NCBI RefSeq assembly: GCF_003977615.1
Contig: NZ_RYZR01000006.1
Span: 593,247-657,246, forward strand
DNA: 64,000 nt
DNA from: Dyella dinghuensis
Lineage (GTDB): Bacteria > Pseudomonadota > Gammaproteobacteria > Xanthomonadales > Rhodanobacteraceae
Direction of reading: 5' to 3'
Below, piece after piece: positions 17,333 to 26,558 of the stretch. The position numbers and the translations under genes were made by a program. The notes below the pieces were generated by a model. It did no database searches and was not told the DNA's origin. It saw nothing but the letters and a program-made list of their open reading frames with translations. Each line of letters starts with the position of its first letter. Within the stretch, counting starts at the first letter, position 1.

Positions 17333-19687
17333 CTATTTGGAAATCAGCAGCAGTAGCGATTGACCGCACTGGCTGTACGTCGCGCCTGCACCGCCGATCA
17401 ACGTTTCATTGCCCGGTGTGACCCAGGTATTGGGCCCGTCGTTCCAGTCGCAGGTATCCGTCACGCGGTACCAGTTCGTGCCGGTCGGCGGCGCTGGCAA
17501 CGTGAAGGTGACGCTGCCAGACCAGCCGTTGTACGCGATATAGATCGAGTTGGCATCGCCAAACGATGCGCCATCCACGGTGTAAGCAATCGAGTAGTTG
17601 CTAGTGTTGTTCCAGTAGCTGCTCGTCGCGACGGCACCGCTGGGTTCATACCAGACGACCTGGCTGCCGGTGTACCACGTGACCGGCCGCAACGCCGGAT
17701 GCGCGAGACGGAATGCAACGGCACGTTGCGCGAAGTTGTAGAAGTTCGACTGATTGGTGTTCCAGCTGTAGTTCAGCCAGTTGGCGGTCGAATCGAGGTT
17801 GTACGCATTGTTGTTGCATTGAAGCGAGCGTAGATATTCGTCGCCGCCCTGCATGATCGGCGTGCCTGCCGACAGCATCACGAATGCAAGGCCCGTGCGT
17901 GCAGCGCGGCGCTGATCCAAAGCGGTGCCGGTACCTGCCGACATGCCTTGATCCCAACTGTAATTGGTCGTTGTACCACCACTGGACGGACCGTACGGCC
18001 ACGCTTGATTGTTGCTGGAGCCGTTGCACGAATACACATCGTTGAGCGTCAGGCCGTCATGGATATCGATAAGATTCGTCGAATTCCAAGGCGAGCGTCC
18101 ATTCGCCTGAAAAAGATTGGACGATCCGGAAAAATCATTCGCATCCTGCGTGATGTAGATCGTCATGTTGCCAAGCTCGTTTTGCGCCTGACGCAAGCTG
18201 TCGCGGAAAAGACCATTCCACTCCGACCAACCCACTGGAAACCCGCCAAGCTGATAGGAATTGCCGCCGATGGCCCATGGTTCCGCATACAGATCCAGTC
18301 CGCTACCACCGCTTGCGGGGCGAACGGTGAATTCGCGCAGGATGCGATTGATCGCGACGTTCGAATCCGATGCGTCGAAGTTGTAACCACCGTTCGGACA
18401 ATTCGGCGCGGCCGATTCCGCAGCTCCGTTCAAACAACTATTGCCAAGCACCGACGCAAGATCGAAACGGAATCCGTCTACGCCCATAGCGTTGGTCCAA
18501 TAGGCGAGCGAATCGACGATCAGGTTCTGTGCGACGGTATTGTAGGTATTGAAATTCGCGCCGGTACCGGTGTTGTCGTAGAAGTATTGATTGGTGGAAT
18601 CGAGTTCGTAGTACGTCGCGTTATCCAGTCCGCGCCACGAATAGCTTGTCACCGTAGTGGGATCGGAACTGCTCCAGCTGCCGCCCTCGGCCGTGTGGTT
18701 GTAAACCACATCCATATAGACCTTGATGCCGGCGTTGTGAAACGCCTGCACCATCGCCTGAAATTCCGCCGTCGGGCCGCCCGCTGCCTTGTTATAGGCA
18801 TAACGGCGATCGGGTGCGAAATAATCCTCGGTCATGTAGCCCCAGTAATTCTGATCGGCATCGGAATCGGGAATGACATCGTTCTCGTCGTTCTGCGTTT
18901 CCTGCACTGGCAGAAATTCCACGGCTGTTACGCCAAGACTGGCCAGATAACTGGCCTTGAGTCCTGCGCCGTAATAGGTGCCCTGATACTGCGAAGCAAT
19001 GCTCGGGTCCTGCTTGGTCAACCCGCGCACGTTCACTTCGTAAATCACATCGTCTTTCTGTGCACGGGTCGGCTTCGTGCCGGTGTTTTGCGTGCTCGGT
19101 GCAAGCACGATGCCTTTAGGTGCGTACGGACCGCTGTCGATCAGTCGATACGCTGTTCCGAATGACGAGTCGACCGTGCCGCCAGTCGCGAAGATATCGG
19201 CGTTCTGATTCTGCGCATTGAGCGGGTCCTGGCTGATTTCCCGCGCGTAGGGATCGAGCAGCAATTTGTTCGGATTGAAGCGGTTGCCATTCGCGTCGAC
19301 GTCCGAAACGAAACCGGCGGACGACCCCTTCGTCCAGCTCGAGGAATACGTCCAGTTCGGTCCCCATGCGCGATATCCGTAGTAAACCGCGCCGGTAATG
19401 CCTGCGGTTTGAATCGACGACACCGGTACAACGACCTGCCAGACGCCACCACCTTCATTGGTGAGCGCGTACGTGGCCGATTCCTGCGAGCCGTAACCAC
19501 TGGCGTAGAGATACAGCACCATGCGAGTCGCATTGGCGGAATAAACGCGGAAGGTAATTTGCGTTTGCTGCGAGTTGTAACTGGCACCGAGATTCATGCT
19601 GTCGATCGATGCTTGCGCGGGCTTTACAGACACTGCGAACAGGCCGATGCAAATCAGCCACGCGGCAAAAATCTTCATGCACTTCAT
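17333..19687 (-). CDS. Secreted isoamylase (glycogen/amylopectin debranching, GH13)
   Basis: 784 residues, very close in length and wording to the secreted isoamylase of Pseudomonas amyloderamosa as I remember it. A signal peptide (KIFAAWLICIGLFAVSVKPAQA) is followed by an N-terminal carbohydrate-binding-like beta domain (about 30-200), the (beta/alpha)8 barrel and a C-terminal beta domain ending in SLLLLISK. Catalytic residues: Asp409 in GFRFD, Glu469 in YAEPW and Asp544 in DIHDG. The enzyme hydrolyses alpha-1,6 branches. ATG 19687 is chosen because GGAGG lies nine bases upstream; ATG 19678 is the alternative. No other maltodextrin gene is nearby. Confidence 0.95.
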   Translation of the reverse strand: MKCMKIFAAWLICIGLFAVSVKPAQASIDSMNLGASYNSQQTQITFRVYSANATRMVLYLYASGYGSQESATYALTNEGGGVWQVVVPVSSIQTAGITGAVYYGYRAWGPNWTYSSSWTKGSSAGFVSDVDANGNRFNPNKLLLDPYAREISQDPLNAQNQNADIFATGGTVDSSFGTAYRLIDSGPYAPKGIVLAPSTQNTGTKPTRAQKDDVIYEVNVRGLTKQDPSIASQYQGTYYGAGLKASYLASLGVTAVEFLPVQETQNDENDVIPDSDADQNYWGYMTEDYFAPDRRYAYNKAAGGPTAEFQAMVQAFHNAGIKVYMDVVYNHTAEGGSWSSSDPTTVTSYSWRGLDNATYYELDSTNQYFYDNTGTGANFNTYNTVAQNLIVDSLAYWTNAMGVDGFRFDLASVLGNSCLNGAAESAAPNCPNGGYNFDASDSNVAINRILREFTVRPASGGSGLDLYAEPWAIGGNSYQLGGFPVGWSEWNGLFRDSLRQAQNELGNMTIYITQDANDFSGSSNLFQANGRSPWNSTNLIDIHDGLTLNDVYSCNGSSNNQAWPYGPSSGGTTTNYSWDQGMSAGTGTALDQRRAARTGLAFVMLSAGTPIMQGGDEYLRSLQCNNNAYNLDSTANWLNYSWNTNQSNFYNFAQRAVAFRLAHPALRPVTWYTGSQVVWYEPSGAVATSSYWNNTSNYSIAYTVDGASFGDANSIYIAYNGWSGSVTFTLPAPPTGTNWYRVTDTCDWNDGPNTWVTPGNETLIGGAGATYSQCGQSLLLLISK

Positions 19688-19997
19688 GTGGATCTGCCTC
19701 CATCCTGCTTCGTTGATGAACAGGTGCAACAGCCGTGTGCGTGTTCTCCCCGGAACACGCCTGCCATTTGGAAGGCCAGATCTATCGCGCGTTATGTGGC
19801 GATACGAAACGGACTATGCGGCAGCCAGTGCGGCGCATAGTAGGAAGCATCGCGGTGCAGCAACCAGCGTATGCATACGTATTCATTGCATCGCGGTGCT
19901 GATAAGTGTGAAGGCTATGTCATTTCGACAAAGACTTCGGAAAGTCTTCGTCGATCATGCGCACACTAAGAAGTCGTAATAAGCTGCCGAAACAATC
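19688..19997. promoter_or_regulatory. Intergenic region upstream of the isoamylase gene with a 12-bp direct repeat
   Basis: 310 bases without a gene. It holds GCATCGCGGTGC twice (19847-19858 and 19888-19899, 41 bases apart, about four helical turns). Between them lies ATACGTAT (about 19875-19882), an eight-base palindrome with the central CG typical of LacI-family operators. These are candidate control sites for the isoamylase gene, transcribed leftward. The rest shows nothing I can name apart from the hairpin listed separately. Confidence 0.4.
19926..19953. terminator. Stable hairpin downstream of the DUF4142 gene
   Basis: CGACAAAGACTT and AAGTCTTCGTCG form a 12-bp stem with one mismatch around CGGA. 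The loop-closing CTTCGG on the plus strand is a stable tetraloop type. It lies 45 bases past the minus-strand stop at 19998. No U-run follows, so it may act as a 3'-end stabiliser instead of an intrinsic terminator. Confidence 0.45.
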
Positions 19998-20636
19998 TCA
20001 CCACGGTGCTGCGACGATCGAAATCGATTCCCAATAGACGGGTACTTTCGATCCGTGTGAGTCGACGGTTGCCAGCGTGCTCGGATGCGCGGAACGCGTC
20101 CAGTTTTCCGATCGGAGGAAGTCGAGCGCGACAGTCAGGTTGCCTCGCAATGCCGGCACCGCATCGCGGGTGATGTCTTGCAGTCCGGTATGTGTGCACA
20201 CCGACTTCATCGATTCGTAGGCAGAGATGATTCGGTAGTGGTCTCTGATCAGCAGGCCCGCGAATGTTTTGTCGAATGCATCGCCATTGAGTGATTGCAA
20301 AGCGGTGAGCGTTGCGTCGTTGCTCGCGGCCACCGGCTTCGCTTTGCCTTGCGCAGTCGTCGCTGCGAGCACTTGGGAAAGTTTTGCATCAAGCGCGGTG
20401 CGCTCCTGGATGATCGCGTTGGCCAGCGCCACGATCTGGGGATTGGTCGATTTCTTCAACGCCATCTGCGCCATCGCGATCTGCGCTGCATCGTCGGACA
20501 TGGCTCGATTCAAGAACGCCTGTTCCTCGGCGCTGAGTGTCTGGTTCTCAGCCGCGGATGCGACGCCCGCAGCGAGGGTGAGGCACAGCATCACCAAGGT
20601 GATCGAAACAAACGTATTGAAATAGGCGAAGCGCAT
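19998..20636 (-). CDS. DUF4142-family exported protein
   Basis: 212 residues. A signal peptide (about residues 1-30, FVSITLVMLCLTLAAGVASA) precedes an all-helical ferritin-like bundle (AEEQAFLNRAMSDDAAQIAMAQMAL, then ALANAIIQERTALDAKLSQVL), the pattern of DUF4142 (YjfA-like) proteins. The function of the family is not established; many members are general-stress or envelope-associated. Beyond the domain is a C-terminal tail with two cysteines-poor polar stretches, ending in SIVAAPW. ATG 20636 starts the signal peptide; the frame upstream to 20684 is discarded. It is divergent from the MarR gene at 20892. Confidence 0.75.
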   Translation of the reverse strand: MRFAYFNTFVSITLVMLCLTLAAGVASAAENQTLSAEEQAFLNRAMSDDAAQIAMAQMALKKSTNPQIVALANAIIQERTALDAKLSQVLAATTAQGKAKPVAASNDATLTALQSLNGDAFDKTFAGLLIRDHYRIISAYESMKSVCTHTGLQDITRDAVPALRGNLTVALDFLRSENWTRSAHPSTLATVDSHGSKVPVYWESISIVAAPW

Positions 20637-20843
20637 CGGTGTATCAACCTGGTCGCACGAGCCATGGAGCCCCTTGGCAACCAATGTGGACTTTCAATAG
20701 TTCACTTTGCGTTTGATTTTCGTCAGTTGCGTATGTGGCGGCCGATTTGGTTTGCGTTTCTTTGGGGACCTCAACGCTTCGTGAGTAGCGGATGAGGTGC
20801 GCCATCACCCCGACTTCGAGGTGCAGGTGCTTGATCGGCCGCT

Positions 20844-20885
20844 AATTGGTCAATAAAGTTGACAATTAGATATATGGACTAATTT
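20844..20885 (+). promoter_or_regulatory. Palindromic operator and promoter of the MarR-FUSC pair
   Basis: AATTGGTCAA (20844-20853) and TTGACAATT (20859-20867) form an inverted repeat with one bulged base, containing a consensus -35 TTGACA (20859-20864). A possible -10 TAATTT lies at 20880-20885 after 15 bases. That would place the transcription start at or next to the ATG at 20892, suggesting a second nearly leaderless MarR message. TATATG at about 20871-20876 lies too close to the -35 to be used with it. Confidence 0.55.
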
Positions 20886-20891
20886 CCGGCC

Positions 20892-21371
20892 ATGAGCGAA
20901 TCCGAATCAAAGCCCTGGTATGAGGATGTCGTTCTGCCGGCCCTGTTGCGGCACGCCCGCACCACTTATGGCGTCGCCATGCGCCGCGCCCTGGATGAAG
21001 CGGGCTACGACGATGTGCCCAAAAACGGTCTTTATGTGATCGGCGGTCTCGCCATGGGTGCCGGTGGGGTACCGCTCGGGCAACTCATTCGGGAATTGCG
21101 CATCTCCAAGCAGGCCGCGGGCCAGCTCGTCGACACCCTGGTAACGCGCGGTTATCTGGAACGCGCTGTCGATCCGGAAGACCGGCGCAAGTTGACGGTG
21201 ACATTGAGCGAACGAGGACGCGCCGCCGCTGCCGCCCAAGCCGCGGCACGCGAAAAAGTCGATGCGGAGTTGCTGGATATCGTCGGCGCCGACGATATCC
21301 AGCGCACGCGACGAACGTTGGCTGCATTGATCGACATGGGGAACGCACCGGATGAACAGCCCGACGACTAA
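20892..21371 (+). CDS. MarR-family regulator paired with a FUSC transporter
   Basis: 159 residues. The winged-helix region reads PLGQLIRELRISKQAAGQLVDTLVTRGYLERAVDPEDRRKLTVTLSERG (about 60-110, in segments), with the MarR wing signature DRRKLTVTL. The last 20 bases of the gene overlap the start of the FUSC transporter gene, so the two are translationally coupled. The preceding palindrome over the promoter suggests repression of both genes until a ligand, possibly the exported aromatic compound, is bound. No clear Shine-Dalgarno sequence precedes the ATG. Confidence 0.86.
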   Translation: MSESESKPWYEDVVLPALLRHARTTYGVAMRRALDEAGYDDVPKNGLYVIGGLAMGAGGVPLGQLIRELRISKQAAGQLVDTLVTRGYLERAVDPEDRRKLTVTLSERGRAAAAAQAAAREKVDAELLDIVGADDIQRTRRTLAALIDMGNAPDEQPDD

Positions 21372-22827
21372 GCCGGCCGAGATACGGAACGCGAATAGCG
21401 CAGCGAGTACGACGGCATCTCAGCGCGGTACATTCCGATCTGCGGGCATTCCTGCCGCGATCACCATCGTTGCGACCATCGCCGCATTCTGCACCGTTTA
21501 CGCCATCTCCAGGCCCTTTCAGGCAGGTCCCAACGCCGCGATCCTTTCAGCGGTGCTTGCACTCACACAAGGGCGGCGGCGCACATCAAGCGACCATTCG
21601 CCATGGATGAAGTTGGCCGCGTTCCCCGTCGTCGCCGTCGCTGTCGCCGCGATTGGTTGGCTGCTGCACAACGCGTTCGTCATCGGGGCAGCGGTATTCG
21701 TCTCGGCCATGTCGTTTTCGATCTGGTCCAGGCAGCTCGGCGAAACGATGCGGCGCATAGGCAGCATCGCGGCGCTGCCACTCGTTGCTGTACTTATTGC
21801 ACCGCCGCCACCGCATGCGCCCGGTGGACATCTCGTCAACCTGTTTCTCGTCATTGTTGCAGGCGTGGCAGCCTACGCATGGCTCATTGCGCTTGCTGAA
21901 GTCGCAAAGCGTGCCGCAGCGATCGATGGTGCATCTGCGCAGATCGCTATAAGCGTAGTCGAACCGCAGCGCAAGAAAGGCACGCTGTCGCCGCATACAC
22001 GGATGGCAATACAGATGGCCGTCGCGCTCACCGCAGCTTTCATCGTGGGGCGCATCTTTTTCGCGCAACACTGGGGCTGGGTCGTGCTTACCGCTTTTAT
22101 CGTCTGCAGCGGAAGCGTAAGCCGCGGCGACGCCGTTTATAAGGGATTTCTCCGCCTCGCCGGCGCAACCGCCGGCACGCTGACGGCTGCATTGGTACAG
22201 CACATGTATGCCCCACACGGCCCGGCAGCGGCCGTGTTGATCTTCGGCGTGCTGTTCGCTGGCCTCTGGTTGAGGGAGATCAATTACGCGTGGTGGGCAG
22301 CCTGCATGACGCTGGTTATCGCAATGCTGCAATCGACCGGCGCGAATGCCGATGCGTCCATCTTGCACTTACGTTTGCTGGAAATTCTGATCGGCGCCCT
22401 ATGCGGCGCCGGTGCCACATGGTTTGTCCTGCCGATCCCAACGGAGTCTTTAGTGCGTCGGCGCATTGCCGACGCATTGCTTGCCTTGGATGAGTTCGCG
22501 TCCACAGAAGATGTATCGACCGAAGAGCGACAGAGAAAACTGCAGGTTTTCCAGCAACACATCGCGCGACTGGATGGCGTTGCGCCACCCGTCGAGTTCC
22601 ATCGGCATGTGACGTTCCAGCATCGCAACGCCAATCATCCTGCAACATGGATCCACCTGCTGAGGCACAGCGCGCACCGCGTGGATGCTTTCCAGGGATC
22701 GAGAAAGGACCTCGTTCGCGCCGTCCGCCATGCGCGGAAGACGCTCGGACAGCGCGACTTGTCGCTGTCCGAGCCGCTGCAACATCTGCATGCGTTATTG
22801 GAAGGCCATGATAGGCCGGGCGTGTAA
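21352..22827 (+). CDS. FUSC-family (aromatic acid exporter-like) membrane protein
   Basis: 491 residues. About ten membrane segments in two blocks (residues 35-190 and 220-350), with the second block carrying the FUSC core (GWVVLTAFIVCSGSVSRGDAVYKGFLRLAGATAGTL). A soluble helical C-terminus follows (about 360-491). FUSC proteins such as AaeB and fusaric acid resistance proteins export aromatic acids. No adaptor (AaeA/HlyD-like) gene accompanies it, so it either acts alone or uses a distant partner. It overlaps the MarR gene by 20 bases. It ends 15 bases before the convergent reductase gene. Confidence 0.85.
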   Translation: MNSPTTKPAEIRNANSAASTTASQRGTFRSAGIPAAITIVATIAAFCTVYAISRPFQAGPNAAILSAVLALTQGRRRTSSDHSPWMKLAAFPVVAVAVAAIGWLLHNAFVIGAAVFVSAMSFSIWSRQLGETMRRIGSIAALPLVAVLIAPPPPHAPGGHLVNLFLVIVAGVAAYAWLIALAEVAKRAAAIDGASAQIAISVVEPQRKKGTLSPHTRMAIQMAVALTAAFIVGRIFFAQHWGWVVLTAFIVCSGSVSRGDAVYKGFLRLAGATAGTLTAALVQHMYAPHGPAAAVLIFGVLFAGLWLREINYAWWAACMTLVIAMLQSTGANADASILHLRLLEILIGALCGAGATWFVLPIPTESLVRRRIADALLALDEFASTEDVSTEERQRKLQVFQQHIARLDGVAPPVEFHRHVTFQHRNANHPATWIHLLRHSAHRVDAFQGSRKDLVRAVRHARKTLGQRDLSLSEPLQHLHALLEGHDRPGV

Positions 22828-22841
22828 TCTTCGAGATCAAA

Positions 22842-23738
22842 TCAAACGCTTGTCACGGAGGCTGCGCCAACCGGTGCAGCGATAGCGTTCAATGCACGTA
22901 TCGCATCATCGGGCAGCTGCAGTTTGGCGGCAGCAAGGTTCTCGTGAAGATGTGTCATGGAAGATGTGCCGGGAATGAGCAACATATTCGGAGCGCGCTG
23001 CAGCAGCCACGCAATGGCGACCTGCATGGGCGTTGCATCGAGGCGTTGCGCAACCTCCGACAAAGTCGACGATTGCAGTGGCGTAAAGCCGCCAAGCGGA
23101 AAATATGGTACGTACGCGATGCCGTCTCGCGCCAGACTATCGATCAGCGCGTCATCACCGCGGTGAGCAACGTTGTAATGATTTTGCACGCAGACGATCG
23201 GGCAGATCTTTTGTCCTTCTGCGACCTGAGTCGGCGTCACGTTGCTCAGGCCGATGTGTCGAACCAAACCTTGTCGTTGAAGATCGGCCAGAACAGTCAG
23301 CGGTGCTTCAATCGATCCTTCCGCCGCACCATGCGGACTGAACATGACGCGCAAGTTGACCACCTCGAGCACGTCGAGCCCAAGATTGCGCAAGTTGTCG
23401 TGCACGGCGTGCGTGAGTTCGTCACGCGAGAACGCCGGATTCCACGATTTGTCCTCGCCGCGCCGTGCGCCGATTTTGGTGACGATCACCAGATCATCCG
23501 GATACGGGGCAAGCGCTTCGCGGATCAACCGATTGGTGACGTGCGGGCCGTAGAAATCACTGGTATCGATGTGGTTCACGCCGGATGCGATGGCCGTGCG
23601 TAACACCGTCAACGCGGTGGCGTGGTCTTTCGGCGGCCCGAAAACACCCGGCCCCGCGAGCTGCATGGCGCCGTAGCCGAGCCGCTTCACTGTGCGGCTG
23701 CCGAGAGTAAACGTGTCGGAATGGCGGGGAAGGGGCAT
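22842..23738 (-). CDS. Aldo/keto reductase of the YdbC/PdxI type (pyridoxal reductase-like)
   Basis: 298 residues, a (beta/alpha)8 aldo-keto reductase. The C-terminal two thirds follow E. coli YdbC (PdxI) closely in my memory: DVLEVVNLRVM, GSIEAPLTVLADLQRQGLVRHIGLSNVT (read in pieces), FPLGGFTPLQSSTL and IAWLLQRAPNMLLIPGTSS. PdxI reduces pyridoxal to pyridoxine with NADPH. The catalytic Asp-Tyr-Lys set is seen in HIDTSDFYGP and VTKIGAR. ATG 23738 is chosen because GAGGAG sits just upstream. It is divergent from the LysR gene at 23834, which may control it. Confidence 0.85.
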   Translation of the reverse strand: MPLPRHSDTFTLGSRTVKRLGYGAMQLAGPGVFGPPKDHATALTVLRTAIASGVNHIDTSDFYGPHVTNRLIREALAPYPDDLVIVTKIGARRGEDKSWNPAFSRDELTHAVHDNLRNLGLDVLEVVNLRVMFSPHGAAEGSIEAPLTVLADLQRQGLVRHIGLSNVTPTQVAEGQKICPIVCVQNHYNVAHRGDDALIDSLARDGIAYVPYFPLGGFTPLQSSTLSEVAQRLDATPMQVAIAWLLQRAPNMLLIPGTSSMTHLHENLAAAKLQLPDDAIRALNAIAAPVGAASVTSV

Positions 23739-23806
23739 CGTTGTTCTCCTCAATGGATGGCGCAGAGCGTACGCGTTGTCGGACCGCACGATAAGAGCGC
23801 ACAATC

Positions 23807-23821
23807 CGCACGGGCCGTGCG
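23807..23821. promoter_or_regulatory. Perfect palindrome in the reductase-LysR divergent region
   Basis: CGCACGG, one central G, then CCGTGCG. It lies 12 bases before the LysR start, and CGCAC also occurs about 10 and 22 bases further upstream. A candidate LysR recognition site controlling both divergent genes. Confidence 0.45.
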
Positions 23822-23833
23822 AAATAGCGAACA

Positions 23834-24754
23834 ATGAACGTCGACCTCAGCGACCTTAACGCTTTTATCGCCGTGGCTCGCGCCGGGGGCTTTCGGGACG
23901 CTGCGCGGGCAGGGGATATGAGTCCTTCGGGCTTGAGCGAAGCGGTTCGCCGGCTCGAGACGCAACTGGGTGTGCGGTTGCTCAATCGCACCACGCGAAG
24001 CGTTGCACCCACCGAAGCGGGCAAGCGGTTGCTCGATCGTCTCGGCCCCGCATTGGCAGAAGTGCAATCGGCCCTGGATGTCGTCAACAGTGCACGCCAG
24101 ACACCCATCGGTACGTTGCGGCTCAACGTGCCGGTAAGCGCCGCACGCTTGGTGTTGCCGGCGATCCTTCCGGAGTTTCTCGCTGCGTATCCCGACGTGC
24201 AGGTGGAAATCATTGCCGAAGACAGTTTCGTCGATGTCTTCGCGTCCGGCTGCGATGCAGGTATTCGTTACGACGAGCGGCTGGAACAAGACATGATCGC
24301 CGTTCCGATCGGGCCGCGTGAACAACGCTTCGCGCTTGCTGCGTCGTCTGCATATCTCGATCGCCATGGCCGGCCCGAGCATCCGCGCGACTTGCTGTCA
24401 CACGCCTGCCTGCGCGGCCGCTTCAGTAGCGGGATGATCAACGCGTGGGAATTCGAGCGCGACGGCGAACTCGTCAAACTGGAGCCATCGGGGCCGCTGG
24501 TCGTGCAGATCGGAGCAGCAACCGATCTTGGCGTTGAAGCCGCAGTGGCCGGCACGGGCGTTATCTATCTGTTTGAGGATTGGCTGCGCCCGTATTTCGA
24601 TAGCGGCAAATTGGAGCCCCTTCTCGAGCCGTGGTGGCCGCGCTTCAGTGGACCGTTTCTTTATTTCCCGAGTCGACGCCTCATGCCCGCGCCACTACGT
24701 GCATTCGTCGATTTCGTCAAAACGTTGAACGATGCTGCAAGCACTTCGCATTGA
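23834..24754 (+). CDS. LysR-family regulator divergent from the PdxI-like reductase
   Basis: 306 residues. The winged helix covers residues 1-60 (LNAFIAVARAGGFRDAARAGDMSPSGLSEAVRRLE in part), with the effector-binding domain from about 90. The wording (GIRYDERLEQDMIAVPIG, GVIYLFEDWLRPYFDSGKL) is that of the CrgA/DsdC-like group that commonly sits opposite an oxidoreductase gene. The 95-base divergent region holds a perfect palindrome. It should activate or repress the reductase and itself; the effector is unknown. Confidence 0.9.
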   Translation: MNVDLSDLNAFIAVARAGGFRDAARAGDMSPSGLSEAVRRLETQLGVRLLNRTTRSVAPTEAGKRLLDRLGPALAEVQSALDVVNSARQTPIGTLRLNVPVSAARLVLPAILPEFLAAYPDVQVEIIAEDSFVDVFASGCDAGIRYDERLEQDMIAVPIGPREQRFALAASSAYLDRHGRPEHPRDLLSHACLRGRFSSGMINAWEFERDGELVKLEPSGPLVVQIGAATDLGVEAAVAGTGVIYLFEDWLRPYFDSGKLEPLLEPWWPRFSGPFLYFPSRRLMPAPLRAFVDFVKTLNDAASTSH

Positions 24755-24871
24755 TGTCTGAAAATCGGGAAAGCTACTGTCACAAGACGTCAGCAGTGTC
24801 GCAAGGTCCATGCGCTTTTTAAGCGGCATAAAGGCATCATAAGACACCCCTCTCCAGCACCTGGTTTCGAC

Positions 24872-25753
24872 ATGTCATCACGGTCTTCGTTGGCTCCGGT
24901 GTTGCTCGCTATCGGCGCGCTGACGATCGCCATGGCGTCGTATCAATGCGGCGCGGCCATCGCAAAACATTTGTTCTCGCAGGTCGGCGCGCAGGGCGCC
25001 ACCGCGTTTCGATTGGGCTTGGGTGCACTGATGATGCTGGCGGTGCGGCGCCCTTGGCGCACCGCGCGCCGTAGCGCCAACTGGCGTGCGTTATGGGGTT
25101 ACGGGTTATCCATGGGCGCGATGAATATGGTGTTTTACATGGCGCTGCGCACGATACCGCTTGGCATTGCGGTCGCGCTTGAATTTACCGGGCCGCTGGC
25201 CATCGCGCTGTTTGCTTCGCGTCAGCTGCTGGATTTCGCGTGGATCGCGTTGGCAGTGATTGGTTTGTTCCTGTTGTTACCGTTGCACGGACACGCGCAT
25301 GCGCTCGATCCGATCGGTGTGCTCTACGCGCTCGCCGCCGGCGTAGGCTGGGCGCTGTACATCCTGTTTGGACAGAAAGCGGGTGTCGCCTTTGGCGGAG
25401 ACGCAGTGGCGCTGGGCATTGCCATCGGCGCGCTGTTGGCCGTGCCAGTCGGGTTTGTCCATGCCGGCACCGCGATGTTCTCGCTAGCCTTGTTGCCGCT
25501 GGGACTGGGCGTCGCAGTGCTGAGTTCGGCGCTGCCATATACGCTGGAAATGATCGCGCTGACTCGCTTGCATGCGCGAACCTTCAGTGTGCTGTTGAGT
25601 TTGGAGCCAGCGATTGCTGCAGTGGCAGGCATGGTATTTCTGGGCGAGCAATTGGGCACGCTGCAATGGCTGGCCATCGCAGCCATCGTGGCAGCATCTG
25701 CGGGCGCGGCGTTTGGCGCGCGCCAGCCCATCGCCGAGCCTTTGGCGAACTGA
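24872..25753 (+). CDS. EamA-family exporter resembling RhtA (threonine/homoserine)
   Basis: 293 residues with ten membrane helices. The wording is that of RhtA/YbiF: SYQCGAAIAKHLF, GATAFRLGLGALM, MNMVFYMALRTIPLGIAVALEFTGPLA and SALPYTLEMIALTRL. RhtA exports threonine and homoserine from the cytoplasm in E. coli. It follows the LysR gene on the same strand with a 117-base gap, so it probably has its own promoter. The substrate assignment is by family only. Confidence 0.85.
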   Translation: MSSRSSLAPVLLAIGALTIAMASYQCGAAIAKHLFSQVGAQGATAFRLGLGALMMLAVRRPWRTARRSANWRALWGYGLSMGAMNMVFYMALRTIPLGIAVALEFTGPLAIALFASRQLLDFAWIALAVIGLFLLLPLHGHAHALDPIGVLYALAAGVGWALYILFGQKAGVAFGGDAVALGIAIGALLAVPVGFVHAGTAMFSLALLPLGLGVAVLSSALPYTLEMIALTRLHARTFSVLLSLEPAIAAVAGMVFLGEQLGTLQWLAIAAIVAASAGAAFGARQPIAEPLAN

Positions 25754-26170
25754 CATATCCCCACATCGCGCCGAAAGCCGCTTGATCGCTTTTCACGCCG
25801 CCTGATCCACGCCAATCGTTCGATCTGGAAATAAGGTCGGCTTATGTGAAAAAGCCGCCGAACGCGAGTCCGGATAATGGCGCCGTGGACGACGAAATGA
25901 AGACCTGCATGAGCGTCGCAACAGCGCCTGCAGGCCCTGGCCGGAGATGCCATGCCGACGTCGGTCGGATCGGATAACGGATGTATCCGGCAAACGGTTG
26001 CTCATGGAAAGAAAGGTGCCACGGAGGGCTTTGTCCTCGCGCCGGTTCGGGCGCGTTATCCGGATGAGTGTTTCGGATACGTGATCCGGACCGGCGCACT
26101 TCCCACAACCCATCGCTTCGCATCGGACTGCCGAATGCGGAACGGACACGCACGCCTTGAAGCCAGAAGT
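25754..26170. other. 417 bases without a supported gene
   Basis: No frame here has a plausible start with a ribosome binding site or recognisable protein features. The words CGGATAACGGATGTATCCGG (about 25975-25994) and TTATCCGGATG (about 26056) repeat a short CGGAT motif in both orientations and could be minor hairpins. Otherwise I see nothing in it. Confidence 0.4.
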
Positions 26171-26533
26171 ATGCGAGCCATAGTCATGAATCGTCATGAG
26201 ACATCGCAAGTTGTTTCGCGCCAGCGCATCGACAAAGGAGTGCCCATCTTCGTGTCGCCGGCAGCGACGCTCGCAATATGCGTGATGGTGTTCGGTGTGC
26301 TTCACGCCGTGGCAAGGATCAGCGCGGAGCGCGTCGCGATCGACGGGCTGCTCGCCGTTAATGCACTGCTCTATGTAGCGGCCGCATTGCTGGCGAAATT
26401 CGCATGGCGCACGCGTACAACGATGCATTGCGTTCGCTTCGCGCGCTATGCGAACGGCCTCTCGATCGCGGGGCTGATCATGACGATCGTCGGCGCTTGC
26501 TGTCTTGCGCTAGTGATCGCGATCAAAGCCTGA
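26171..26533 (+). CDS. Small membrane protein of unknown function
   Basis: 120 residues with three hydrophobic segments: PAATLAICVMVFGVLHAVA (about 34-52), LLAVNALLYVAAALLAKFA (about 63-81) and LSIAGLIMTIVGACCLALVIAI (about 97-118). The N-terminal 30 residues are polar and basic. Starts at 26171 (MRAIVMNRHE) and 26186 (MNRHE) are both possible; an AGAAG lies just before the first. The frame remains open far upstream to 25952 but without hydrophobic or conserved features, so that part is excluded. No family recognised. It is followed closely by the lipase gene. Confidence 0.55.
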   Translation: MRAIVMNRHETSQVVSRQRIDKGVPIFVSPAATLAICVMVFGVLHAVARISAERVAIDGLLAVNALLYVAAALLAKFAWRTRTTMHCVRFARYANGLSIAGLIMTIVGACCLALVIAIKA

Positions 26534-26558
26534 ACGTCGCCGGTTACAGCAAAACATC

